Assembly: GCF_002005545.1 (NCBI RefSeq)
Contig: NZ_LBMT01000001.1
Location: forward strand, 188,579-252,578
From: Streptococcus mitis
Lineage (GTDB): Bacteria; Bacillota; Bacilli; Lactobacillales; Streptococcaceae
DNA: 64,000 nt
Reading direction: 5' to 3'
Part shown: one piece after another, positions 20,359 through 30,193 of the stretch
Position numbering within the stretch: position 1 is the stretch's first letter
Layout: every line of letters starts with the position of its first letter
Made by a program: the position numbers and the translations under genes
Notes under the pieces: model-generated
What the model was told of the DNA's origin: nothing
Databases searched by the model: none
The model's input: the letters and a program-made list of their open reading frames with translations, nothing else

Positions 20359-21237
20359 CTAATCTTTATCAACGTAGCTAAAGACATCTTCTTTAAAGTA
20401 TTTTTGAGAAAGTTTAGCTAGAGTACCGTCTTCTTTTAATTCTTTAATAGCCTTTTCATACTCTTTCGCAAACTTCTCACCCTTTTCATCACGGTGAATC
20501 AAGGGATAGGTTGGGATTCCTTTATAAGGGAACCAGCTAAGTTTGTCCGCATATTGGTGGTAAGAACCATCCTCTGCTGTCACTGCTTTTTCAAAAGACA
20601 GCTTGATGTCAAAGAAAGCATCATAACGTCCTTCTAAAACCCAAGCATAAGCATCTGCCACTTTGAAGGATTCAGCAGCCGTCAATTCAATCGGTGTATC
20701 CTTGTGTTTCTCATTATAGCTATTGATAACATTCCACTGGGCATTTTGAGGAGAGATGGGTACTAATTTTCCTTTGTTTTTGGCGAAATCATCAATATTC
20801 TTATATTTGGCTTCATCTTCTTTTCTAACAGTAAAACCAATAATGCTGGCTCCTACTGGCTCAGATGGAATAATGAATTTCTTAGCCCGTTCATCTGTAT
20901 ACCAAGCACCTTTTGTCCCAATATCGTACTTGCCAGACTCAAGTCCAATCAAAAGATCATCATCACTAGTTCCAGTATACTCAAATTTATAATCCGCTAA
21001 TTTCTCATCAACTGCCTTTAAAACAGCGACTTCATAACCATCTGATTCCCCTTTTTCATCAATAAAATCATAAGGGACATAGTTTTGAGTATGGGCAACC
21101 TTTAAAGTTGTTACTTGTCCAGACGAAGCTGCATCTGCACCTTTAGCAGATGCTCCTGCTAAAGTTCTACCAATAATTGTTGCTCCAAGCACTGCCGCAA
21201 CCGCAACTCCACCAATAATCCATGTTTTCTTACTCAT
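20359..21237 (-). CDS. Extracellular solute-binding protein, polar amino-acid type, without lipobox
   Basis: The 292-residue protein is a family 3 periplasmic-type binding protein: after an N-terminal hydrophobic helix (about 5-28) comes LKVAHTQNYVPYDFIDEKGE with the DGYEVAV motif, and later DAYAWVLEGRYDAFF. Such proteins bind amino acids for an ABC transporter. Unlike most Gram-positive binding proteins it has no lipobox cysteine in the signal region, so it would be either secreted or held by an uncleaved helix. It is the first transporter gene after the URO-D-fold gene, 11 nt away. Confidence 0.88.
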   Translation of the reverse strand: MSKKTWIIGGVAVAAVLGATIIGRTLAGASAKGADAASSGQVTTLKVAHTQNYVPYDFIDEKGESDGYEVAVLKAVDEKLADYKFEYTGTSDDDLLIGLESGKYDIGTKGAWYTDERAKKFIIPSEPVGASIIGFTVRKEDEAKYKNIDDFAKNKGKLVPISPQNAQWNVINSYNEKHKDTPIELTAAESFKVADAYAWVLEGRYDAFFDIKLSFEKAVTAEDGSYHQYADKLSWFPYKGIPTYPLIHRDEKGEKFAKEYEKAIKELKEDGTLAKLSQKYFKEDVFSYVDKD

Positions 21238-21248
21238 ATTCTTCTCCT

Positions 21249-22247
21249 TTATTTAGCTACTGCTTCTCTCACCCACTGGATACGCTCCACTGCAATATCG
21301 CTTGGAATGGTACAATCTGCTCCTAGCACGAGGCCCTCTTTGCCTGTTTCTTCAATCAATCGTTTGGTTTCAGCTTGGATTTCTTCCTTACTGCCTCGAT
21401 AGAGAAGACCCTCTTTTCCGTTTTCAAATCCTCCCAAAACAGTACGACCCTTGAAAATCTCACGACCTTCTTTTAGACTAATCCCTTCTGGACCAACTGC
21501 CCAGTTAAAAACATGAGCTGGATAGTCGGCAAAGATATGAATATCGTTTCGAGCTCCTTCATAGCCACAGATATGAAGGATATTTACCCCACCAACCGAC
21601 TTAGCTGCATTTAAAACAGTCAGTTCACTCGGCGCAACAATCTCCTGATAGGCTTCAACAGAAACACGCGCATCCTGAATGCTTTGCACACTGAGATAGA
21701 TACCGTCCGCTCCTGCATCTCTAATAATAGCTTGACTCAAGCTAGCGATATCTTGCGCAATGACATCGAGGACTTTTTTCAATTTCTGAGGATCTTGGAC
21801 TAAGAAATCTGCAATGAGATCATCTCCACCAGACACTTCTCCAAGTAACCATTTGAGGTAAGTCACAGGCGCAAAAATATTGTAAATAGCAACAATATCT
21901 TCCGTAAACTCCTGCTTAATTTTCTTCACCAATTCTACTTGCTCTCTAATCCACGGATGATCTTCTCCCAGAGGTTCAATCTCTGCCAACTCTTGGAGTG
22001 TCTTTCCTTTGGCAATAACTGGATTTGGATAAGCAAAATAGCCATCACTCATCAACTTAATAAAGTCGGGATTTAGTTCACGGATAAATTGTTTGTGACC
22101 TTGTATATTCTTTTCAATAATCACAGGATTTGAAAATCCCTTTAACCATTCCTCTTCTGATGTAAAGTGGTGCCAAAAACCAACAGGCACACGATCGACT
22201 ACTTCTCCTCTAAATGCTTTTAAAACCCATTCTCTTTTTTCTGACAT
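21249..22247 (-). CDS. URO-D-fold methyltransferase-like protein (MtaA/CmuA type)
   Basis: The 332-residue protein is a member of the uroporphyrinogen decarboxylase superfamily, but it carries H225-x-C227 (LHICG) and C312 (GADCTIP). That HxC...C triplet is the zinc site of MtaA/CmuA-type thiol or cobamide methyltransferases and is absent from true URO-D. Haem synthesis genes are not expected in streptococci, so a methyl-transfer role is more likely than porphyrin decarboxylation. It is a paralogue of the 335-residue product of 22463-23470 and is placed between that gene and an amino-acid-type ABC transporter, suggesting the transported compound is the methyl donor or acceptor. Substrate is unknown. 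Confidence 0.82.
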   Translation of the reverse strand: MSEKREWVLKAFRGEVVDRVPVGFWHHFTSEEEWLKGFSNPVIIEKNIQGHKQFIRELNPDFIKLMSDGYFAYPNPVIAKGKTLQELAEIEPLGEDHPWIREQVELVKKIKQEFTEDIVAIYNIFAPVTYLKWLLGEVSGGDDLIADFLVQDPQKLKKVLDVIAQDIASLSQAIIRDAGADGIYLSVQSIQDARVSVEAYQEIVAPSELTVLNAAKSVGGVNILHICGYEGARNDIHIFADYPAHVFNWAVGPEGISLKEGREIFKGRTVLGGFENGKEGLLYRGSKEEIQAETKRLIEETGKEGLVLGADCTIPSDIAVERIQWVREAVAK

Positions 22248-22249
22248 CT

Positions 22250-22453
22250 CTATTCTCCATTTCTTTCTTTTTCGACTAATAAAACACTGGCAATATCATT
22301 GGTTTGAATAAAGGGAAGACTTCCCTTCTGAAAATCCTGAACTCCATGGCATCTTGTCCCTTCTTTACAAGTAAGTCCCTTGGTGAGACTGATTGCAAGT
22401 AAGATGACAAAGCCAAGGACCGTCCCTACTAATAGCCACTTTTTTCTTTTCAT
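22250..22453 (-). CDS. Small single-pass membrane protein, 67 aa
   Basis: The start MKRKKWLLVG is preceded by AGGAGGG, an excellent ribosome site. One membrane helix (about 6-24) is followed by an outward tail with two cysteines, C29 and C35, that could form a disulfide or a metal site. It lies 2 nt from the next URO-D-fold gene and 9 nt after the previous one, so it is certainly co-expressed. I recognise no family; a role as membrane anchor or sensor for the two enzymes is only a guess. Confidence 0.75.
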   Translation of the reverse strand: MKRKKWLLVGTVLGFVILLAISLTKGLTCKEGTRCHGVQDFQKGSLPFIQTNDIASVLLVEKERNGE

Positions 22454-22462
22454 AAGGCCCTC

Positions 22463-23470
22463 CTATTCTAAAATAGCAGCCTGACGAATCCAGTCCAATC
22501 TTTCTAATTCAAAGTCATCTGGAACCGTGCAATCTGCTCCAAGAAGGACTCCTCTAGTCCCAGCTTCAGCCAACAAGCGTTTGGTTTCCTCTTGTAGTTC
22601 AGTTTTTCTACCTCCATAAAGCAGGCTCTGCTTCCCATTTTCAAAACCACCTAAGACCGCTTTGCCATGAAATAGCTCCTGACCTTGAGGCAAACTAACT
22701 GCTTCATGGTGGGTTGCCCAGTTGAAAACCTGGGCTGGATAATCTTTGAAAATAGTCACATCATTACTGGCACCTTGGAAACCGCAGATATGCAGGATAT
22801 TTATCCCACCTGCCTGATTAGCAGCTTCTAAAACCTTTATATTACTTGGATCGATATAGGTCTGGTACAAGTCTGGTGTGATGCGCTCATCCTGAATTTC
22901 TTGTGTACTGAGGTAAATCCCATCTGCTCCACCATCCTGAATGATTTTCTTAGTTAGGATGGCGATATCCTCAGCTATCACATCTAAAATCTCCCTGAAT
23001 AGCTCTGGATTTTCAAGAAAAAGATCTGCAACCTCCTTATCACCTCTAGAAGTTTCTGTACGAAACCACCTTTTCAGGTAGGAAATCGGAGAAAAGATAT
23101 TGTAGAATGAAGCAATTTCCTCAGTGAAGGTCGCTCGAATGGCTTTTACCACTTCTACTTGTTGTTGAATCCAAAGATGGTTTTCACCAATCGACTCAAT
23201 AGAAGCCAACTCCTGAACACTGGCAGTCGAAGGACTATAGACATTACTTGGATAAATGAAAAAGCCGTCACTCATTATTTTGACAAAGTCAGGATGAATT
23301 CTTTCAACGTACTGTCGATGCCCCTCTACACTTTTTTGGAAGATACGTGGGTTATTTAATCCTTGCCCTTTTTCCTCCAGTGTTACAAAATGAAACCAAA
23401 AGCCTACAGGAACTCGTTCCACTTCTTCTCCTCGGATGGCTCTAAAAACTAGCTCTCTTTTACTTGTCAT
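22463..23470 (-). CDS. URO-D-fold methyltransferase-like protein (MtaA/CmuA type), second copy
   Basis: Starting at the ATG giving MTSKREL (GGAAGGAG upstream) the protein has 335 residues; a longer in-frame start exists at 23509 but lacks a ribosome site. It aligns along its length with the product of 21249-22247, and both keep the zinc triplet: here H227-x-C229 (LHICG) and C314 (GADCTVP). The shared GGFENGK motif near 274-280 and MSDGFF near 67 mark the pair as recent paralogues. It is the first gene of the operon that ends with the ABC transporter. Function is inferred to be methyl transfer; the decarboxylase name would mislead. Confidence 0.82.
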   Translation of the reverse strand: MTSKRELVFRAIRGEEVERVPVGFWFHFVTLEEKGQGLNNPRIFQKSVEGHRQYVERIHPDFVKIMSDGFFIYPSNVYSPSTASVQELASIESIGENHLWIQQQVEVVKAIRATFTEEIASFYNIFSPISYLKRWFRTETSRGDKEVADLFLENPELFREILDVIAEDIAILTKKIIQDGGADGIYLSTQEIQDERITPDLYQTYIDPSNIKVLEAANQAGGINILHICGFQGASNDVTIFKDYPAQVFNWATHHEAVSLPQGQELFHGKAVLGGFENGKQSLLYGGRKTELQEETKRLLAEAGTRGVLLGADCTVPDDFELERLDWIRQAAILE

Positions 23471-23540
23471 ACTTTTCTCCTTCCATTTGGATTGAAACCA
23501 TCTTACCACTCCTTTTGACCTTTTCCCAATATATATTGAC

Positions 23541-23564
23541 TATCAACTTGATTGGGATTGTTTA
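23541..23564. repeat. 24-bp direct repeat, copy 1 (upstream of the methyltransferase operon)
   Basis: Matches 23668-23691 at 21 of 24 positions. Each copy contains a short dyad, ATCAA-C-TTGAT here. Copy 1 lies about 70 nt before the first gene of the accessory operon, near its likely promoter (TTGGGA, 18 bp, TAAGAT on the minus strand at about 23490-23520). Confidence 0.6.
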
Positions 23565-23580
23565 TATCAATAACGAAAAA

Positions 23581-23620
23581 AATCTCTGGAAAGCTTGATT
23601 TTACTAGCTTTTCAGAGATT
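23581..23620 (-). terminator. Terminator of the luciferase-like monooxygenase gene
   Basis: AATCTCTGGAAAGCT (23581-23595) pairs with AGCTTTTCAGAGATT (23606-23620); on the minus strand the stem is followed by TTTTTTTC. It separates the monooxygenase gene from the accessory operon. Confidence 0.85.
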
Positions 23621-23667
23621 CTTTTCTGTTTATTACTTTTTTAAAAATAGTTGTTATATAGATTTTT

Positions 23668-23691
23668 TATCAGCTTGATTAGGATTTTTTA
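23668..23691. repeat. 24-bp direct repeat, copy 2 (at the 3' end of the monooxygenase gene)
   Basis: Abuts the stop codon of the monooxygenase gene and matches the copy at 23541-23564 with three substitutions. With the terminator between them, the pair brackets the junction between conserved genes and the accessory operon. Confidence 0.6.
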
Positions 23692-24741
23692 TTAAGCCTC
23701 TTTCATGGCAAAATAAGCCCGTACTTTGGGTGCTACTTGTGTTCCAAAGAGTTCAATAGCTCTTAGGACTTGTTCATGAGGCATGGAACCAAGAGGTAGG
23801 TGCAACATAAAGCGATCCAAACCTAAATCCTCAATCATGCGAATCAATTTTTCTGCCACCTGATCTGGATTGCCCACAAACATGGCACCATTTTGTCCAA
23901 TTTGCTCCAAATATTGTTCATAACGCAATTCCTGCCAATGAGGACGGTCTTTGGAAATAGCATCCACTACTTGCTTGGTCGGATGGAAATAATCTTTCAC
24001 CGCCTGCTCGCCATCCTCAGCAATCCAACCCCAAGAATGGGCCCCAACTTTTAGCTCATGACTGGCATGACCCGCTTCGCTCCCAATCGCACGATAAGCC
24101 TGAATCAACTTTTTAAAATAACGCGGATTGCCACCAATAATAGCATAGACAATCGGTAAGCCTGCCTGAGCAATCTTCACTGTTGACTCTACATGACCAC
24201 CTGTCGCTATCCACAAGGGTAATTTGTCCTGAACTGGACGAGGATAAACTTCTTTACCAGCAATCGTTTGAGTCAATCGACCTTTCCAGTCTAACTTAGT
24301 CTTTTCATTGACTAATTGAAGCAAGTCTAATTTCTCATCAAAAAGAGCTTCGTAGTCTTTCAAGTCATAGCCAAACAAGGGAAAAGATTCCGTGAAAGAA
24401 CCCCTTCCAGCCATAATCTCTGCACGTCCATTTGACAAAGCATCGATAGTGGCATACTGTTGGAACAGACGAATAGGATCCATGCTTGAGAGAATACTGA
24501 CTGCACTGGTCAAACGGATTTTCTTTGTATTGACTGCCCCGGCGGCCAGAATAATCTCTGGGGCTGATACTGCAAAATCCGCTCGATGGTGCTCACCAAT
24601 CCCATACACATCCAAACCAACCTTGTCAGCCAGCTCAATCTCTGCCACTAACTGACGAATGCGTTCAGCATGACTGTAAGTTTGCCCAGTCCCCTCAAGC
24701 TCCGTTGTTTCCCCAAATGTTGAAATTCCCAATTCTACCAT
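23692..24741 (-). CDS. Luciferase-like (LLM) flavin-dependent monooxygenase family protein
   Basis: The 349-residue protein has the bacterial luciferase-like TIM barrel: ELADKVGLDVYGIGEHHRADF (about 38-56), RIRLTSAV near 76 and the LGLDRFMLHLPLG C-terminal segment. Such proteins use F420 or FMN; the substrate of this streptococcal subgroup is unknown to me. A gene of this type sits between glmS and spuA in pneumococcus, so it is a conserved locus member. It has its own promoter at 24776-24804 and a terminator at 23581-23620, so it forms a single transcription unit. Confidence 0.88.
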   Translation of the reverse strand: MVELGISTFGETTELEGTGQTYSHAERIRQLVAEIELADKVGLDVYGIGEHHRADFAVSAPEIILAAGAVNTKKIRLTSAVSILSSMDPIRLFQQYATIDALSNGRAEIMAGRGSFTESFPLFGYDLKDYEALFDEKLDLLQLVNEKTKLDWKGRLTQTIAGKEVYPRPVQDKLPLWIATGGHVESTVKIAQAGLPIVYAIIGGNPRYFKKLIQAYRAIGSEAGHASHELKVGAHSWGWIAEDGEQAVKDYFHPTKQVVDAISKDRPHWQELRYEQYLEQIGQNGAMFVGNPDQVAEKLIRMIEDLGLDRFMLHLPLGSMPHEQVLRAIELFGTQVAPKVRAYFAMKEA

Positions 24742-24775
24742 GGTGTTTCCTCGCTATCTCTTTTAGTTTTAGGGT

Positions 24776-24804
24776 ATTCTATCACTAATTATTTTTACTT
24801 TCAA
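24776..24804 (-). promoter_or_regulatory. Promoter of the luciferase-like monooxygenase gene
   Basis: Minus-strand TTGAAA (24804-24799), 17-bp spacer, TAGAAT (24781-24776), about 35 nt before the start codon. Confidence 0.75.
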
Positions 24805-24820
24805 TAAATTGGATCATTAG

Positions 24821-24850
24821 AAAAAAGCCTAGATAACTAGACTTTTTTTA
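24821..24850 (-). terminator. glmS terminator
   Basis: AAAAAAGCCTAG pairs with CTAGACTTTTTT with one mismatch around an ATAA loop. It has T/A runs on both sides and lies directly after the glmS stop codon. Confidence 0.85.
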
Positions 24851-24852
24851 GA

Positions 24853-26661
24853 TTATTCTACCGTTACTGACTTAGCAAGGTTACGTGGTTTGTCCACATC
24901 GAGACCACGGTGAAGCGTTGCAAAGTAAGCGACCAATTGCGTTGGTACGACCATTGAGATTGGTGAGAGGTAAGGGTGTACGGTCGTAAGGACGATATCG
25001 TCTGTATCTTTGGCAACATTTTCTTCTGCGATTGTAAGCACCTTGGCACCACGGGCTGCGACCTCTTGGATATTTCCACGAGTATGGTTGGCAAGGACTG
25101 GATCTGACAAGAGGGCCAAAACAGGCGTTCCTTCTTCAATCAAGGCAATAGTTCCGTGCTTGAGTTCTCCTGCCGCAAAACCTTCACACTGGATGTAAGA
25201 AATCTCTTTGAGTTTGAGACTTGCTTCCATAGCTACATAGTAATCTTGACCACGTCCGATATAAAAGGCGTTGCGAGTTGTTTCAAGAAGCTCACGAACC
25301 TTGGCTTCAATGGTTTCTTTCTCTGAAAGAGTTGATTCGATCGACTGAGCTACGATTGACAACTCATGAACTAGGTCAAAGGCTTGCGCTTTAGCATTGC
25401 CGTTTGCTTGACCGACTGCTTTTGCAAGGAAGGCGAGGGCTGCGATTTGCGCTGTATAGGCCTTGGTTGAGGCTACGGCAATTTCAGGACCTGCATGAAG
25501 AAGCATGGTATGGTTGGCTTCACGAGAAAGAGTTGAACCTGGTACGTTTGTCACTGTCAAGCTTGGGATTCCCATTTCATTAGCCTTGACCAAAACCTGA
25601 CGGCTATCCGCTGTTTCACCAGACTGACTGATAAAGATGAAGAGTGGTTTCTTGCTGAGAAGTGGCATACCGTAGCCCCACTCAGATGAGATTCCAAGTT
25701 CAACTGGCGTATCTGTCAATTCTTCCAGCATTTTCTTAGAAGCAAATCCTGCGTGGTAAGATGTCCCAGCTGCAAGGATGTAGATACGGTCTGCGTCTTG
25801 AACAGCCTTGATGATAGCTGGGTTTACTACTACTTGACCAACCTCATCTGTGTAGGCTTGGATTAACTTACGCATCACTGTTGGTTGCTCATCGATTTCC
25901 TTGAGCATGTAGTAAGGATAAGTTCCCTTACCGATATCAGATAAGTCTAGCTCAGCAGTGTAGCTAGCACGCTCACGACTGTTGCCATCATAGTCTTGAA
26001 CTTCCACGCTATCAGCCTTGACGATGACCAACTCTTGGTCATGGATTTCCATATATTGGTTGGTCTCACGAATCATAGCCATCGCATCTGAACAGACCAT
26101 GTTATAGCCTTCCCCAAGACCAATCAAAAGTGGTGATTTATTCTTAGCTACATAGATGACTTCAGGATCTTGTGAGTCAACCAAGGCAAAGGCATAAGAA
26201 CCACGGATGATGTGAAGAGCTTTTTTGAAGGCTTCAAGAACTGACAAGCCATCTTCTTCTGCAAATTTTCCAATCAAGTGAACGGCGATTTCCGTATCTG
26301 TTTGCCCTTTGAAGTGGTGACCTGCAAGGTATTCTTCCTTGATTTCAAGGTAGTTCTCAATCACCCCATTGTGCACCAAAACAAAACGTTCTGTCTCAGA
26401 GCGGTGTGGGTGAGCATTGTCTTCCGTTGGTTTCCCGTGAGTCGCCCAACGAGTATGTCCAATACCAGTTGTTCCCTCAACACCAGCTGTCTTGGCAGAC
26501 AATTCTGCTATACGACCAACAGCCTTGACTAGATGGTTTTCAGCACCACCTAGGACAAAAATCCCCGCAGAATCATAGCCACGGTATTCAAGCTTTTCAA
26601 GTCCTTGAATCAAAATATCAGTTGCATTTGTGTTTCCAACAACACCAACAATTCCACACAT
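24853..26661 (-). CDS. glmS: Glutamine-fructose-6-phosphate aminotransferase
   Basis: The 602-residue enzyme begins MCGIVGVVG with the N-terminal catalytic cysteine of the glutaminase domain (about 1-230), followed by two SIS sugar-isomerase domains (about 280-420 and 450-595) and the end sequence LAKSVTVE. It makes glucosamine-6-phosphate, the entry to UDP-GlcNAc and cell wall. There is no room for a glmS ribozyme in its short leader; instead, two copies of a NagR-like operator flank its promoter. It is monocistronic, with a terminator at 24821-24850. Confidence 0.98.
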   Translation of the reverse strand: MCGIVGVVGNTNATDILIQGLEKLEYRGYDSAGIFVLGGAENHLVKAVGRIAELSAKTAGVEGTTGIGHTRWATHGKPTEDNAHPHRSETERFVLVHNGVIENYLEIKEEYLAGHHFKGQTDTEIAVHLIGKFAEEDGLSVLEAFKKALHIIRGSYAFALVDSQDPEVIYVAKNKSPLLIGLGEGYNMVCSDAMAMIRETNQYMEIHDQELVIVKADSVEVQDYDGNSRERASYTAELDLSDIGKGTYPYYMLKEIDEQPTVMRKLIQAYTDEVGQVVVNPAIIKAVQDADRIYILAAGTSYHAGFASKKMLEELTDTPVELGISSEWGYGMPLLSKKPLFIFISQSGETADSRQVLVKANEMGIPSLTVTNVPGSTLSREANHTMLLHAGPEIAVASTKAYTAQIAALAFLAKAVGQANGNAKAQAFDLVHELSIVAQSIESTLSEKETIEAKVRELLETTRNAFYIGRGQDYYVAMEASLKLKEISYIQCEGFAAGELKHGTIALIEEGTPVLALLSDPVLANHTRGNIQEVAARGAKVLTIAEENVAKDTDDIVLTTVHPYLSPISMVVPTQLVAYFATLHRGLDVDKPRNLAKSVTVE

Positions 26662-26697
26662 AGTATATACGACACAGACCAGCTGTGCTTTCTCCTT

Positions 26698-26716
26698 AAA
26701 ATTGGTATAGTCTAAT
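26698..26716. promoter_or_regulatory. NagR-like operator, downstream copy (glmS leader)
   Basis: AAAATTGGTATAGTCTAATT resembles the dre sites bound by GntR-type NagR regulators (TTGGTATAGACCAA-like, from memory). It lies in the glmS 5' untranslated region, and its twin is at 26778-26796. Confidence 0.5.
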
Positions 26717-26742
26717 TCCTCTTTTATAGAATCAGCAAAAAC

Positions 26743-26771
26743 AGTATATACTTGTTTCTTTAACTTGTCAA
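26743..26771 (-). promoter_or_regulatory. glmS promoter
   Basis: Perfect TTGACA (26771-26766), 17-bp spacer, TATACT (26748-26743) on the minus strand, flanked on both sides by the NagR-like repeats. Confidence 0.85.
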
Positions 26772-26777
26772 GAGTAA

Positions 26778-26796
26778 AAATTGGTATAGTTCAAAT
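26778..26796. promoter_or_regulatory. NagR-like operator, upstream copy
   Basis: AAAATTGGTATAGTTCAAAT shares its first 14 bases with the copy at 26698. It lies just upstream of the glmS -35 box. Confidence 0.5.
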
Positions 26797-26809
26797 TAAG
26801 CTCCTGTAA

Positions 26810-26848
26810 GCAAAAAACTCTGACCAATTAGGATAATCAGTCAGAGTC
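26810..26848 (-). terminator. Terminator of the GH1 glycosidase gene
   Basis: ACTCTGAC (26817-26824) pairs with GTCAGAGT (26840-26847). Read on the minus strand the stem is followed by a run of Ts (26811-26817 complement). Confidence 0.88.
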
Positions 26849-26852
26849 CTTT

Positions 26853-28232
26853 TTAAAATCCATTATTATCGCTTAATTCCTTGAACCAATGCCCTGATTT
26901 TTTCAGACGACGTTCTTGCGTTTCCAAGTCTAATTCGACCAAACCATAGCGATTTTTATAACTGTTGAGCCATGACCAGCAATCGATAAAGGTCCAAATC
27001 AAGTAGCCCTTACAGTTGGCTCCATCTTCAATGGCATGGTGCAGTTCACGAAGATGACCTTTTACAAAGTCAATACGGTAATCATCTTGAATCATTCCAT
27101 CTTGACGGAATTTTTCTTCCCCTTCAACACCCATGCCATTCTCAGTCAGCATCCACTCGATATTGCCATAATTTTCCTTGATATTTTGGGCAATATCATA
27201 AATCCCTTGCTCATAAATCTCCCAGCCACGATGAGGATTGATTTTACGCCCAGGCATCACATAAGGCTCGTAAAAATGTTCTGGTAAGAGTGGACTCTCT
27301 GGATGCTTAGCAAATCGAGGAGCCATAACACGCAAGGGTTGATAGTAGTTGACACCAAGGAAATCCACTGTATTGTCACGAATGAGATCCAACTCCTCCT
27401 CTGTAGTATCAGGCAAGAGACCGTATTCATGCAAGATTTCTACCAACTCCTGTGGATAAGTCCCCAAAACGGACGGATCTAAGAAGGATTGGGCCTGAAA
27501 GAGATCCGCAATCCGAGCTGCTTTGACATCAGCAGGATGCTGGCTACGTGGATAAGCCGGTGTCAAGTTGAGGACAATCCCAATCTTGGAATCTGGCAAG
27601 AGTTCATGACAGGCCTTAACCGCCCGACTGCTAGCCAATTGTGTATGATAAGCTACTTTAATGGCTGCCTCTGCATCCACCTTATGTGGATAATGGGCAT
27701 CGTAAAAATAGCCAAATTCTACAGGAACGATGGGCTCGTTAAAGGTAATCCATTGATCCACTAAATCTCCATAAGTCTCAAAACAAAAACGAGCATAGTC
27801 TTCATAGGCTGAGACAGTCGCCTTATTTTCCCAACCATCACCATCCTCTTGAAGGGCAAAAGGCAAATCAAAATGATAAAGATTGACTAAAAGACGAATC
27901 CCCTTAGCCTTAATAGCCTCAAAAACCTTACGATAGAAATCCACACCTTGAGGATTGACTTCCCCACGCCCTTGTGGAAAAATCCGTGACCACTGAATAG
28001 AAGTCCGAAAGGCCGTGTGACCAGTTTCTAACAAGAGGTCGATATCCTTTTCCCAGTTTTCATAAAAGGTTGATGTTTTATCTGGACCAATTCCATTATA
28101 GTAACGATTTGGCTCTACTTGGTACCAATAATCCCAGAGATTATCTCCCTTACCGTCACCAGCTACACGCCCTTCTGTCTGCGGCCCAGAAGTGGAGGAT
28201 CCCCAGACAAAATCCTTTGGAAATCTTAGCAT
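26853..28232 (-). CDS. Glycoside hydrolase family 1 beta-glycosidase
   Basis: The 459-residue protein is a full-length GH1 enzyme: FPKDFVWGSSTSGPQTEG at the start, acid/base Glu in ITFNEP (about 165) and nucleophile Glu in LTENGMG (about 363). The C-terminal SWLNSYKNRYG segment keeps the Ser and Tyr of the S-x6-K-x-Y 6-phosphate signature, but the position of the Lys is Asn, so whether it acts on phosphorylated or free beta-glycosides is open. No PTS gene is adjacent. It is transcribed alone from a promoter with TATAAT at 28269-28264. Confidence 0.92.
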   Translation of the reverse strand: MLRFPKDFVWGSSTSGPQTEGRVAGDGKGDNLWDYWYQVEPNRYYNGIGPDKTSTFYENWEKDIDLLLETGHTAFRTSIQWSRIFPQGRGEVNPQGVDFYRKVFEAIKAKGIRLLVNLYHFDLPFALQEDGDGWENKATVSAYEDYARFCFETYGDLVDQWITFNEPIVPVEFGYFYDAHYPHKVDAEAAIKVAYHTQLASSRAVKACHELLPDSKIGIVLNLTPAYPRSQHPADVKAARIADLFQAQSFLDPSVLGTYPQELVEILHEYGLLPDTTEEELDLIRDNTVDFLGVNYYQPLRVMAPRFAKHPESPLLPEHFYEPYVMPGRKINPHRGWEIYEQGIYDIAQNIKENYGNIEWMLTENGMGVEGEEKFRQDGMIQDDYRIDFVKGHLRELHHAIEDGANCKGYLIWTFIDCWSWLNSYKNRYGLVELDLETQERRLKKSGHWFKELSDNNGF

Positions 28233-28273
28233 ACATTTACCTCTTTATCTACTCATTTTTCCCATTATACAGA

Positions 28274-28314
28274 AAAAACAAGGTAAAAACTAGTTACATT
28301 TTTTCCTTGTTTTT
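28274..28314 (-). terminator. Terminator of the uppS-cdsA-rseP-proS operon
   Basis: AAAAACAAGG (28274-28283) pairs with CCTTGTTTTT (28305-28314), with flanking A/T runs; it lies 17 nt beyond the proS stop codon and overlaps the promoter region of the GH1 gene. Confidence 0.75.
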
Positions 28315-28330
28315 CTTCTGATTATAGTTT

Positions 28331-30193
<1,863 letters not shown>

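Noticed and set aside
21249..23470. Uroporphyrinogen decarboxylase activity
   Set aside because: Fold only: both proteins have the HxC...C zinc motif of methyltransferases and no haem genes are nearby.
26662..26750. glmS ribozyme
   Set aside because: The transcribed leader is about 80 nt and lacks the ribozyme core; operator-like repeats are present instead.
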